From Alphaproteobacteria bacterium (GTDB taxonomy: Bacteria; Pseudomonadota; Alphaproteobacteria; UBA2136; UBA6156): DNA of 17,128 bases. The stretch lies in assembly GCA_020249005.1 (NCBI GenBank), contig JADCGN010000066.1, positions 1-17,128 on the forward strand. Reading direction: 5' to 3'. How positions within the stretch are numbered: the first letter of the stretch is position 1; each line of letters opens with the position of its first letter. Positions 6,337-12,649 of this stretch are shown here, one piece after another. A program made the position numbers and the translations under genes. The notes under the pieces were generated by a model. It made no database searches and was not told the DNA's origin. It worked only from the letters and a program-made list of their open reading frames with translations.

Positions 6337-7671
6337 GTGGATTTTGCGCAACTGCCCCCGTTGTTGGCTGATTTGGCTGTGCAGGCCCGCAATCTGCCCA
6401 CCGCCCGGCGTTATGGCCGGGTGGTGGGGGTCAGCGGCCTGGTGGTGCAAGTGGCCGGATTGGACCAGGTGGCCCTAGGCAACCGGGCCACCATTATCCT
6501 ACCAACGGGCAGTTTGGCGGCCGAGGTGATCGGCTATAACCAAGGCACCACCATGCTGATGCCGTTTGGTACGTTAACCGGCGTGGGTGCTGGGCAGCGG
6601 GTCTACCCCGACGATACGCCGCCCAAGCAGCGGATCAACCACAGTTGGCTGGGCCGCGTGGTGAACGGCCTAGGCGAGCCGTTGGATGGCAAAGGCCCGC
6701 TGGCGGCCATCGGCGGGCAGGAAATGCCGTTGCGGGCTGCCCCGCCCCCGGCCTTTGGGCGCCAGCCGGTGGGGCCGATGCTCGATACCGGGGTGCGGGT
6801 GATGAACACCCTGCTGCCGTTGTGCGAAGGGCAGCGCCTGGGGATTTTTGCCGGCAGTGGGGTGGGTAAAAGCGTGCTGATGGGCATGCTGGCCCGCCAC
6901 AGCAAGGCCGACATTAACGTGATTGGCCTGATTGGTGAGCGGGGCAAAGAGCTGAATGAGTTCCTGCACGAACAACTGGGGCCGGAAGGCTTGGCGCGCA
7001 GCGTGGTGATCACCGCCACCAGCGACGAAACCCCCTTGCTGAAGCGGCAGGCCGCCTACCTGACGCTGGCGGTGGCCGAGTTTTTCCGCGACTGCGGCTT
7101 TAAGGTGTTGCTGATGATGGACAGCGTGACCCGCTTGGCGCAAGCCCAACGGGAAATTGGCCTGGCGGGCCTGGAACCCCCCACCACCCGCGGCTACACG
7201 CCCAGCGTGTTCGCCGAGCTGCCGCGCTTGCTGGAACGCGCCGGGCCCGGCACCGGTAAGGGCAGCATTTCGGCCATCTTCACGGTACTGGTGGAAGGCA
7301 GCGACATGGAAGAACCGGTGGCCGATGCGGTGCGCGGGATTTTGGACGGGCACATTGTGCTGAGCCGTGAGCTGGCCGAACGCGGGCACTTTCCGGCCGT
7401 GGATATTCTACAAAGCGTGAGCCGGATGGTGCCCAAATGCTTGGCGCCCGAGCAAATCCCGCTGGTGCAACGCACCCGGCGGTTGTTGGCCACCTACAAT
7501 GACATGGCCGAGCTGATTCGCTTGGGTGCCTACACCGCTGGGGCCGATGCCCAGGTAGATGAGGCGATTGCCCTCATGCCCAAGCTGGAACAGGTGTTGC
7601 AGCAGCAACCCACCGAAGGCAGCAGCCAAGCGGCCAGCTGGGCGGCGTTGGATGGGGTGTTTCAGGGCTAA
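6337..7671 (+). CDS. fliI: Flagellar export ATPase FliI
   Basis: FliI is the hexameric cytoplasmic ATPase of the flagellar type III export gate, related to the F1 beta subunit. The 444-residue product has an N-terminal beta-barrel region (about 1-95), then the nucleotide-binding domain. The Walker A loop is AGSGVGKS (172-179) and Walker B is VLLMMDSVTR with Asp262. LIGERGKELNEFLHE, TSDETPLLKRQAAY and GYTPSVFAELPRLLERAG are FliI/YscN signatures. The start is GTG 6337; AAGG is only 3 bases upstream, so the ribosome-binding site is poor. Injectisome ATPases of the YscN type are close relatives, but the neighbour cheW favours flagella. No fliJ follows; dapE does. Confidence 0.9.
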   Translation: MDFAQLPPLLADLAVQARNLPTARRYGRVVGVSGLVVQVAGLDQVALGNRATIILPTGSLAAEVIGYNQGTTMLMPFGTLTGVGAGQRVYPDDTPPKQRINHSWLGRVVNGLGEPLDGKGPLAAIGGQEMPLRAAPPPAFGRQPVGPMLDTGVRVMNTLLPLCEGQRLGIFAGSGVGKSVLMGMLARHSKADINVIGLIGERGKELNEFLHEQLGPEGLARSVVITATSDETPLLKRQAAYLTLAVAEFFRDCGFKVLLMMDSVTRLAQAQREIGLAGLEPPTTRGYTPSVFAELPRLLERAGPGTGKGSISAIFTVLVEGSDMEEPVADAVRGILDGHIVLSRELAERGHFPAVDILQSVSRMVPKCLAPEQIPLVQRTRRLLATYNDMAELIRLGAYTAGADAQVDEAIALMPKLEQVLQQQPTEGSSQAASWAALDGVFQG

Positions 7672-7688
7672 GCCCGGCAAGAATTCGC

Positions 7689-7717
7689 TTTACAGGGTAT
7701 ACAGGCTCTTTTACAAC
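7689..7717 (+). promoter_or_regulatory. Candidate promoter for dapE
   Basis: TTTACA (7689-7694) and TACAAC (7712-7717) are separated by 17 bases in the fliI-dapE gap, 37 bases before the dapE start. Five of six and four of six positions match the consensus hexamers. Confidence 0.4.
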
Positions 7718-7753
7718 CCCGCCTGAGCAAATCCCTCATCAAGGAGCACTTCT

Positions 7754-8998
7754 ATGTTTCCAGCTTTCACGCCTCTGCGGGGGCCTGAACTTGAACTGAC
7801 CCAACGGCTGGTACAAATCCCCAGCCTCACCCCCACTCAACCCGACCTGTTGGACGCGGTGGGCGAAGCTTTGCGGCTGTGTCAGGCAGCGGCGCCCAGT
7901 GCCAATGCCTATTGGGTGGCCGGCCGCGACACCAACCCAAGCACCCGCCCAGTGTTCCCGTACGAAGTGCCGAACCTGGTGCTGGTGTGGGGCAACCCAC
8001 AGCAGGCTGGTGGACTGTGCTTTCTGGGCCACGTGGACGTGGTGCCGGTGGCCAAGCAAACCTGGCAACGCAACCCCTTTGGGGGTGAGATTGCCGACGG
8101 CATCCTCTGGGGCCGCGGGGCCACCGACATGAAAGGCGCGGTGGCGGCCTTTCTGGTGGCCGCCGAGGCGGTGTTTCTGCAACGTCCGGAACGCCCCATC
8201 TACGCCGTCATCACCGGCGATGAAGAATGGGGGAGCCCGGCTGGCACGCTGGCAGGCTTGCAGACGTTGCACGAGCTTGGGGCCCACCCCGCTGCCTTTC
8301 TGGTGGGGGAGCCCTCCAGCCAGCAAGCCTTCGGCACCGGCCTTAAGCTGGGGCGGCGTGGCAGCTTTAATCTGGCACTGACCTTGCGCGGCCAGAGCGG
8401 CCATGTGGCGTACCCGGCGTTGTTCAGCAATCCATTGGAACACCCCCAGTTGGGGCCCCTGATCGGGCGCCTGGCCACCCTGGCGTTTGCCGATGGCAAC
8501 CCACCCAGCGGCATGCCCGCCACCCGTGCCACGCTCACCAGCGTGGTGGCCGATGGCGGCAGCACCAGCATTGTCCCCGCAAGCGCGGAGATGAGGCTGA
8601 ACTTCCGCTACACCCCGCAACAAACGCCGGAAGGCTTGTGGCAACAGGTAGCGGCCCTGGTGGCGGAGATGGGGCTGGCCGAATGGGTCACCATCACCGC
8701 CAATCTGGCGGTAGGGCGGCATCAGAATCCATACTTGAATCAGCCTGGGCCACTTCACCAGGCCCTGGTGGCCACGCTGACCGACTTGGTAGGGGCACCA
8801 CCCCGCACCGATGCCGAAGGCGGACTGACCGACGGCCGCCATGTGCATAAGGTGTTCCCAGGGGCCGAGGTGGTGGAATGCGGCCCGCCGGAACAACCTT
8901 ATGGTGCCGGCGGGATGCACCAGGCCGATGAGGGAATTCGTTTGGATGACCTGGCCAACCTGCGCCACGTTTACCAACAGGTGATGAAAGCCCTCTAA
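7754..8998 (+). CDS. dapE: M20-family metallohydrolase, probable succinyl-diaminopimelate desuccinylase
   Basis: DapE hydrolyses N-succinyl-LL-diaminopimelate in lysine and peptidoglycan-precursor synthesis, in the cytoplasm, with two zinc ions. All M20 metal and catalytic positions are visible: GHVDVVP with His93 and Asp95, GRGATDMKG with Asp125, GDEEWG with Glu157 (base) and Glu158 (metal), GEPSS with Glu186, and GMHQ with His389. GHVAYP and the dimerisation domain (about 195-305) follow the DapE pattern. Two points differ: 414 residues is longer than the usual 375-385, and the substrate-binding loop reads GGLTDGRH (356-363) in place of GGTSDGRF. A related M20 deacylase remains possible. 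AAGGAG lies 7 bases before the ATG. A strong terminator follows. Confidence 0.75.
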   Translation: MFPAFTPLRGPELELTQRLVQIPSLTPTQPDLLDAVGEALRLCQAAAPSANAYWVAGRDTNPSTRPVFPYEVPNLVLVWGNPQQAGGLCFLGHVDVVPVAKQTWQRNPFGGEIADGILWGRGATDMKGAVAAFLVAAEAVFLQRPERPIYAVITGDEEWGSPAGTLAGLQTLHELGAHPAAFLVGEPSSQQAFGTGLKLGRRGSFNLALTLRGQSGHVAYPALFSNPLEHPQLGPLIGRLATLAFADGNPPSGMPATRATLTSVVADGGSTSIVPASAEMRLNFRYTPQQTPEGLWQQVAALVAEMGLAEWVTITANLAVGRHQNPYLNQPGPLHQALVATLTDLVGAPPRTDAEGGLTDGRHVHKVFPGAEVVECGPPEQPYGAGGMHQADEGIRLDDLANLRHVYQQVMKAL

Positions 8999-9008
8999 CG
9001 CGAATTTT

Positions 9009-9034
9009 CCCCGGGCTGCGGCCCGGGGTTTTTT
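9009..9034 (+). terminator. Rho-independent terminator downstream of dapE
   Basis: A perfect 8-bp stem CCCCGGGC/GCCCGGGG with TGCG loop (9009-9028) is followed immediately by six T (9029-9034), 10 bases after the dapE stop. Confidence 0.92.
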
Positions 9035-9048
9035 CTTCGATAGGCACC

Positions 9049-9070
9049 AAAAAGGGGGCCGAAGCCCCCT
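9049..9070 (-). terminator. Rho-independent terminator of rpmG-rplQ
   Basis: On the minus strand GGGGGC, TTCG tetraloop and GCCCCC form a 6-bp stem (9069-9054) followed by five T (9053-9049). It is the last of three hairpins after the rplQ stop. Confidence 0.88.
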
Positions 9071-9083
9071 GCCCTGCCAGGCC

Positions 9084-9141
9084 CGGAGATCCTGATTTCC
9101 ATCAGGATAAACTCCGTTACCCAAGCCGCCAATGCGGCTTG
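9084..9141 (-). other. Two further hairpins in the rplQ 3' untranslated region
   Basis: The first transcribed hairpin is CCAAGCCGC/GCGGCTTGG, a perfect 9-bp stem with a 4-nt loop (9120-9141), starting 9 bases after the rplQ stop. The second is ATCCTGAT/ATCAGGAT with a 4-nt loop (9089-9108), extended by CGGAG/CTCCG across a 3-nt bulge (9084-9116). Neither is followed by a T run, so they are not terminators by themselves. They could protect the 3' end or form part of a small RNA. Confidence 0.6.
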
Positions 9142-9149
9142 GACGTCGT

Positions 9150-9503
9150 TTACTTGGTGAACTGGATGTAGGCCACGTCGGCGGTGTCACCCACGCGGTG
9201 GCCGGCCTTCACCACGCGGGTGTAGCCGCCCGGCACATCCTTAAACTTCGGCGCCACTTCCTCGAACAGCTTCTTCAGCAGCACGGGGTTGGTGATGGTC
9301 TTGGCCACTTCGCGGCGGGCGGCAATGGTGTTTTCCCGCGCTTTGGTGATGAGCGGCTCGATCACCGGACGCAGGCTCTTGGCCTTGGCCACGGTGGTCT
9401 TGATGGTGCCGTGTTCGATCAGGTTCATGCACAGGCCGCGCAGCAGCGCTTTGCGGGCGGTGGTGTCGCGGGTAAACTTGCGGTGGCTGATGCCGTGGCT
9501 CAT
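9150..9503 (-). CDS. rplQ: 50S ribosomal protein L17
   Basis: L17 binds 23S rRNA near the tunnel exit in bacterial ribosomes. The 117-residue product begins MSHGISHRKFTRDTTARKAL and has GLCMNLIEHGTIKTTVAKAK and LRPVIEPLITKARE, the family core. The short C terminus ends GDTADVAYIQFTK, as in 116-140-residue homologues. AAGGAA lies 8 bases before ATG 9503. The usual partner rpoA is absent; the upstream gene on the same strand is rpmG, 34 bases away, so the two probably form one operon. Confidence 0.97.
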   Translation of the reverse strand: MSHGISHRKFTRDTTARKALLRGLCMNLIEHGTIKTTVAKAKSLRPVIEPLITKARENTIAARREVAKTITNPVLLKKLFEEVAPKFKDVPGGYTRVVKAGHRVGDTADVAYIQFTK

Positions 9504-9537
9504 GGCGTTTTTCCTTAACTTCGCTTAAACTCTTAAA

Positions 9538-9741
9538 CTAGCTTTTCAGCTTTTCTTCTTTGAAGATCACGTGCTGACGGACGCGCGGGTCGTACTTGCG
9601 GAACTCCAGCTTACGGTCGGCCGTATTCAGGCTGCGGGGGTTCTTTTTGGTCACGTAGTAGTAACCCGTCTTGCGGCCATCGGGCAACGTGGCCGTGCTG
9701 ACCAGTTTGATAAAAATCGCATTCCCGCCACGTTTGGCCAT
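9538..9741 (-). CDS. rpmG: 50S ribosomal protein L33
   Basis: L33 is a small large-subunit protein near the E site. From ATG 9741 the product is 67 residues: MAKRGGNAIFIKLVSTA, GYYYVTKKNPRS, KLEFRKYDPRVRQHVIFKEEK. The GTG at 9750 is also in frame, but AGGAAG lies 8 bases before ATG 9741, which I prefer. There is no cysteine, so this is the zinc-independent form. It is about 12 residues longer than typical 55-residue L33, from a small insertion (LPDGRKT) and a longer middle. It is the first gene of a two-gene operon with rplQ. Confidence 0.96.
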   Translation of the reverse strand: MAKRGGNAIFIKLVSTATLPDGRKTGYYYVTKKNPRSLNTADRKLEFRKYDPRVRQHVIFKEEKLKS

Positions 9742-9767
9742 CGTCGTCACTTCCTGTTAATGGGGCG

Positions 9768-9796
9768 GCTTTACCGAGGTTAAGGGGCCCTGTCAA
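9768..9796 (-). promoter_or_regulatory. Promoter for rpmG-rplQ
   Basis: On the minus strand TTGACA (9796-9791) is followed after 17 bases by TAAAGC (9773-9768), about 27 bases before the L33 start codon. The -35 is perfect and the -10 weak. It lies between the end of rnhA and rpmG. Confidence 0.55.
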
Positions 9797-9841
9797 GCCT
9801 TTCCTGCAGCCAGCCGGCGGCTTTTTGCAATCTTGCGGCGG

Positions 9842-10321
9842 CTAGCGTGTGGGGATGGCCGCCACCGCCAGCCGGTCAACCCGTTCATTCAAGGGGTTGC
9901 CGGCGTGTCCTTTCACCCACACCCAGGCCAGTTTGTGGGGCGCAGCCGCGGCTTGCAAGGCTTCCCACAACGCCCGGTTTTCCACCGGCTTGCCTTGGGC
10001 GGTGCGCCAGCCCTTGCGCCGCCAACCGGGCAGCCATTCGGTGAAGCCTTTCAGCACGTATTGGCTGTCGGTATGGATGGTGAGCGCGTGCGGCTGCGGC
10101 AAGCTTTGCAGCAGTTCAATCACGGCGGTCAGTTCCATCTGGTTGTTGGTGGTGGCCGCGGCCCCGCCGCTGGCTTCACGCACCTGCCCGCCCGCCTTGA
10201 TCAAGTAAGCCCACCCCCCCGGCCCCGGGTTGCCGCTGCAGGCGCCGTCGGTGTAGGCCTCGGCCACCGGCAGCGTGGCGGGTTTGGGGGCGGGTGGGAA
10301 GAGGTCTAGGCTTGGTTGCAT
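9842..10321 (-). CDS. rnhA: Ribonuclease HI
   Basis: RNase HI cuts the RNA strand of RNA-DNA hybrids with two metal ions, removing R-loops and primer RNA. From ATG 10321 the product is 159 residues. The four catalytic acidic residues are Asp25 (YTDGACSGNPGPGGW), Glu63 (NNQMELTAVI), Asp85 (HTDSQYV) and Asp149 (NERVDRLA), with the assisting His139 in WVKGHAGNP. An unusual N-terminal leader of about 19 residues reads MQPSLDLFPPAPKP; its SLDLF resembles a sliding-clamp binding motif. No clear ribosome-binding site precedes ATG 10321; a GTG at residue 19 is an alternative start that would remove the leader. Divergent from rlmE with almost no gap. Confidence 0.93.
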   Translation of the reverse strand: MQPSLDLFPPAPKPATLPVAEAYTDGACSGNPGPGGWAYLIKAGGQVREASGGAAATTNNQMELTAVIELLQSLPQPHALTIHTDSQYVLKGFTEWLPGWRRKGWRTAQGKPVENRALWEALQAAAAPHKLAWVWVKGHAGNPLNERVDRLAVAAIPTR

Positions 10322-10322
10322 G

Positions 10323-10340
10323 GCTGTGGTATGCCACAGC
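10323..10340. promoter_or_regulatory. Inverted repeat filling the rnhA-rlmE start region
   Basis: GCTGTGG-TATG-CCACAGC has perfect 7-bp arms around a TATG centre. It begins two bases from the rnhA ATG (10321) and ends three bases before the second candidate rlmE ATG (10343). It might be an operator for both genes or a hairpin controlling translation. No promoter hexamers are evident, so promoters probably lie inside the opposite coding regions. Confidence 0.4.
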
Positions 10341-11005
10341 GTATGACGGCTACGCCTCCCAAACGCCCAACGAAGGGGCAGAAAATCATCAAGAAACGCC
10401 TGAAGGTGAGCAGCAAGGATTGGCTGCGCCGCCAACTGGATGACCCTTATGTGCGCCAAGCCCAAGCGTTGGGCTACCGCGCCCGGGCGGCTTTTAAGTT
10501 GCTCGAGATTGATGAAAAGTTCCAGATTTTAAAGGGCCGCCAGCGGGCGGTGGATTTGGGCTGCGCACCCGGCAGTTGGGCGCAAATCTGTGCCAAACAG
10601 GGGATGCGGGTGGTGGGGATTGACCTGCTGCCCTGTGCGCCGTTGGCGGGGGTAACGTTTTTGGAGGATGATTTTACCACCGAGGCTGGGCTTGCCAGTG
10701 TGCTGCAGCACTTAGGGGGCAAGGCCCCTGACCTGGTGCTGTGCGACATGGCCGCCAACACCGTGGGGCATGCCGCCACCGATGGCCTGCGCACCCAGCA
10801 GCTGAGCGAATTGGCGGTAGACTTTGCGCTCCAGCATGGCGCCAAGGGCAGCCATTTCGTAACCAAGCTGTTCATGAACGGTTACGAAAACGAGGCCAAA
10901 AAGGTGTTGGCCCCGCACTACCAAAGGGTGCAACTGTTTAAACCGTCCAGCAGCCGCAGTGAGAGCCGTGAGACCTTTTTAATCGCCCGTGAAAAATTGG
11001 CCTAA
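10331..11005 (+). CDS. rlmE: 23S rRNA (uridine-2'-O-)-methyltransferase RlmE (FtsJ/RrmJ)
   Basis: RlmE methylates the ribose of U2552 in the A loop of 23S rRNA using S-adenosylmethionine, late in large-subunit assembly. The Rossmann-fold SAM motif is VDLGCAPGSWAQ. The catalytic K-D-K-E tetrad is visible: Lys in RARAAFKLLEI (about residue 56), Asp in LVLCDMAANTVGHA (about 139), Lys in HFVTKLFMNG, and Glu in SSRSESRETF. The DMAANT form is usual in alphaproteobacteria, against DMAPN in E. coli. Length is about 224 residues including a basic N-terminal leader. Start is uncertain between ATG 10331 and ATG 10343; neither has a good ribosome-binding site. Bactofilin follows 95 bases downstream. Confidence 0.93.
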   Translation: MPQRMTATPPKRPTKGQKIIKKRLKVSSKDWLRRQLDDPYVRQAQALGYRARAAFKLLEIDEKFQILKGRQRAVDLGCAPGSWAQICAKQGMRVVGIDLLPCAPLAGVTFLEDDFTTEAGLASVLQHLGGKAPDLVLCDMAANTVGHAATDGLRTQQLSELAVDFALQHGAKGSHFVTKLFMNGYENEAKKVLAPHYQRVQLFKPSSSRSESRETFLIAREKLA

Positions 11006-11084
11006 GTTAACGCCTTGATGCGCTAGGAAAGCCACAGGCCACAGCCTGGCGTAAGTCCCCCACCCTTTCCAAACGCGAGGCTTT

Positions 11085-11096
11085 GCCTTATAAGGC
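11085..11096. promoter_or_regulatory. Palindrome overlapping the bactofilin ribosome-binding site
   Basis: GCCTTATAAGGC is a perfect 12-bp palindrome ending four bases before ATG 11101. It contains the only plausible ribosome-binding site (AAGG, 11092-11095). As RNA it could fold only into a 4-bp stem, so DNA recognition is as likely as translational control. Confidence 0.3.
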
Positions 11097-11100
11097 CCCC

Positions 11101-11589
11101 ATGTTGTGGTTTTTAGGAAGCAAGGGCAAGAAGCCCAAAACCGAGCAGGTGAACCTGCATGTGGTCGATCCGCGCGATGTGGACGGCCACTGCCTGATTA
11201 CCGGCAATTTGCAAATTCGCGGCGACGTGTATTTCAGCGGGCAATTGCGCGTGGATGGCCGGGTGGACGGCAAAGTGGCGGTGTTTGAAGGTGGCAAAGG
11301 GCAGCTGGTGGTCAGCAAGGGCGCCGTGATCAACGGGCCGGTGTATGCCACCAACGTGTTGATTGACGGCACCATCAACGGCCCGATGGACGTGGAAGAA
11401 AAGCTGGAATGCCGCGCCAATGCCCTGATTCGCGGCAAGGTGGTGTACGGCAGCATGACCATTACCGACGGTGCCAAAATTGAGGCGCAATGCACCCAGC
11501 GCAGCAACGCCGCCACCCTGGTGAATGATGAGGGCATGCCCGCCCAATTGCTCGCCACCAAGGATGTGACCAGCAAGGTCACGGACTAG
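11101..11589 (+). CDS. Bactofilin-family cytoskeletal protein
   Basis: Bactofilins polymerise into membrane-associated filaments that position cell-wall enzymes, stalk or motility components. The 162-residue product has a short N-terminal leader (MLWFLGSKGKK). A right-handed beta-helix core then covers about residues 30-140: CLITGNLQIRGDVYFSGQLR, VDGRVDGKVAVFEGG, LVVSKGAVINGPVYA, VLIDGTINGPMDV, ANALIRGKVVYGSMTITDGA. The repeated G-x-[IV] pattern is the bactofilin (DUF583) signature. The tail after residue 140 is not conserved. I start at ATG 11101; an upstream in-frame TTG (11083) lacks a ribosome-binding site. It ends six bases before the next start, so the two genes are probably cotranscribed. 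Confidence 0.88.
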   Translation: MLWFLGSKGKKPKTEQVNLHVVDPRDVDGHCLITGNLQIRGDVYFSGQLRVDGRVDGKVAVFEGGKGQLVVSKGAVINGPVYATNVLIDGTINGPMDVEEKLECRANALIRGKVVYGSMTITDGAKIEAQCTQRSNAATLVNDEGMPAQLLATKDVTSKVTD

Positions 11590-11595
11590 GCCAGC

Positions 11596-12117
11596 GTGCC
11601 GCTCTATCCCTATCAAGGGCTACTGCCCACTCTGCACCCCGATGCCTGGGTGGCCCCCACTGCTACCGTGATTGGCGACACCCACCTTGGCGCCGGGAGC
11701 AACGTGTGGTTTGGCGCCGTGTTGCGCGGTGACGTGCACCACATCCGGGTGGGCGACAACACCAACATTCAAGACAATGCCGTGGTGCATGTCACCAGCA
11801 ACAAATTCCCCTGCCTGATTGGCCATCGCGTGACGGTGGGCCACAGCGCCGTGGTGCATGCCTGCACACTGCACGACGAATGCCTGGTGGGCATGGGCGC
11901 AGTGGTGCTGGATGGCGCCGTGGTGGAAAGTGGTGCGATGGTGGCCGCGGGGGCCGTTGTTAGCCCTGGTAGGCGGGTGCCGCGCGGGTTTATCTGGGCC
12001 GGTATGCCCGCCAAAGAACTCCGGCCCATGACCACCGAGGAAACCACCTACTTGGCGTGGAGTGCCGAGCATTACCGGGCCATGGCGGCACGTTATCGGG
12101 CCGCCGGCATCGTTTAG
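11596..12117 (+). CDS. Gamma-carbonic-anhydrase-like left-handed beta-helix protein
   Basis: This 173-residue protein belongs to the YrdA/PaaY/CaiE group of trimeric left-handed beta-helix proteins; some members hydrate CO2. Hexapeptide repeats run from ATATVIGDTHLGAGSNVWFG to about residue 135. The three metal-ligand histidines of gamma carbonic anhydrases are present: His65 (NAVVHV), His83 and His88 (VGHSAVVHAC). The family motif AVLRGDVHHIRVGDNTNIQD precedes them, and GMPAKELRPMT begins the C-terminal helix. Its start is GTG 11596, just after the bactofilin stop, with no clear ribosome-binding site, suggesting coupling. The catalytic acidic loop of the classic Cam enzyme is not evident, so the true activity is uncertain. 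Confidence 0.88.
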   Translation: MPLYPYQGLLPTLHPDAWVAPTATVIGDTHLGAGSNVWFGAVLRGDVHHIRVGDNTNIQDNAVVHVTSNKFPCLIGHRVTVGHSAVVHACTLHDECLVGMGAVVLDGAVVESGAMVAAGAVVSPGRRVPRGFIWAGMPAKELRPMTTEETTYLAWSAEHYRAMAARYRAAGIV

Positions 12118-12225
12118 TCTCGCCCTTTCGTAAGCTTTCTGTAAGTATTTGGCTTTTTTGTGTTATATTGGCATCAGAGTGTTGCAAGCCCTGCCTAGCA
12201 AGCGGGCAAAAGGCCTCTGGTTTGC

Positions 12226-12254
12226 TTGACAGCGCCAGCCTACTCCCGCATAGG
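12226..12254 (+). promoter_or_regulatory. Candidate promoter upstream of the small Pro/Ala/Glu-rich gene
   Basis: A perfect TTGACA (12226-12231) is followed after 17 bases by CATAGG (12249-12254), a weak -10. It lies in the 242-base gap after the gamma-carbonic-anhydrase gene and would give a leader of about 100 nt. The gap also has an AT-rich patch with TATATT near 12164, but no matching -35. No tRNA or other gene is seen in the gap. Confidence 0.4.
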
Positions 12255-12359
12255 CTGTTAGCAAGGTTTCGCACAAGGCCAAAACCGTGGGGCGAACCGA
12301 AGGCGCGTAGCTTGAACAAGTTAAGCGCTCGCCCGAACGTAAACAAAAAGGATAGACAC

Positions 12360-12629
12360 ATGAACAAGGCTCCCTTGATCATCGCTGGTGTGGCCGTGCT
12401 GGCCGTTGCCGGTTACATGATGTACAGCAAGCAAAGCGCCGAAGCTCCGGCCGGCGACATGCCTGCCGCTCCTGAGGCCCCGATGCCCGCCCCGATGCCG
12501 GCGCCGATGCCTGAGGCCGCCCCGGCCCCGGCTCCTGAAGCCGCTCCGGCCCCGGAAGCTGCCCCGGCTGCCCCTGAGGCTGCTGCTCCGGCCCCGGAAG
12601 CCGCTCCGGCCCCCGCCCCGGCTCAGTAA
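12360..12629 (+). CDS. Small membrane-anchored Pro/Ala/Glu-rich protein, function unknown
   Basis: I do not recognise this as a named family. The 89-residue product has an N-terminal hydrophobic helix (about residues 4-22, APLIIAGVAVLAVAGYMMY), which is probably an uncleaved signal anchor. A short polar linker (SKQSAEAPAGD) follows. The tail of about 55 residues is almost only Ala, Pro, Glu and Met, in repeats such as PMPA and APEAAPAP. With Lys at position 3, the tail would probably face the periplasm. The DNA of the tail is internally repetitive (CCGGCCCC, CCGGAAGC units), likely by slippage. An in-frame frame extends upstream to 12057, but AAGGA 8 bases before ATG 12360 fixes the start. 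It has its own promoter and terminator. Confidence 0.8.
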   Translation: MNKAPLIIAGVAVLAVAGYMMYSKQSAEAPAGDMPAAPEAPMPAPMPAPMPEAAPAPAPEAAPAPEAAPAAPEAAAPAPEAAPAPAPAQ

Positions 12630-12645
12630 TTCCCTTCGGAATTAC
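12626..12645 (+). other. Hairpin overlapping the stop codon of the small gene
   Basis: GTAATTCC/GGAATTAC is a perfect 8-bp stem with a CTTC loop. It begins one base before the TAA stop and lies just before the terminator hairpin, giving a tandem pair. It is not followed by a T run. Confidence 0.6.
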
Positions 12646-12649
12646 GGCA

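Noticed and set aside
7739..9190. A 483-codon minus-strand frame opposite dapE.
   Set aside because: It is antisense to an M20 enzyme with all catalytic residues and crosses two terminators; no family resemblance.
9797..9841. AGCC-GGC-GGCT followed by five T on the plus strand as a terminator.
   Set aside because: The stem is only 4 bp and no plus-strand gene ends there.
12057..12359. N-terminal extension of the small Pro/Ala/Glu-rich protein back into the gamma-carbonic-anhydrase gene.
   Set aside because: The ribosome-binding site and hydrophobic anchor point to ATG 12360; the upstream codons overlap the previous gene and contain the candidate promoter.
12118..12359. A possible tRNA or small RNA gene in the gap before the small Pro/Ala/Glu-rich gene.
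   Set aside because: I could not form a cloverleaf or a terminator-ended stable fold within it.
12476..12629. Tandem repeat DNA in the small gene as a CRISPR or satellite array.
   Set aside because: Units are short, irregular and in codon register (APEAAP), so this is a repetitive coding region with no spacers.
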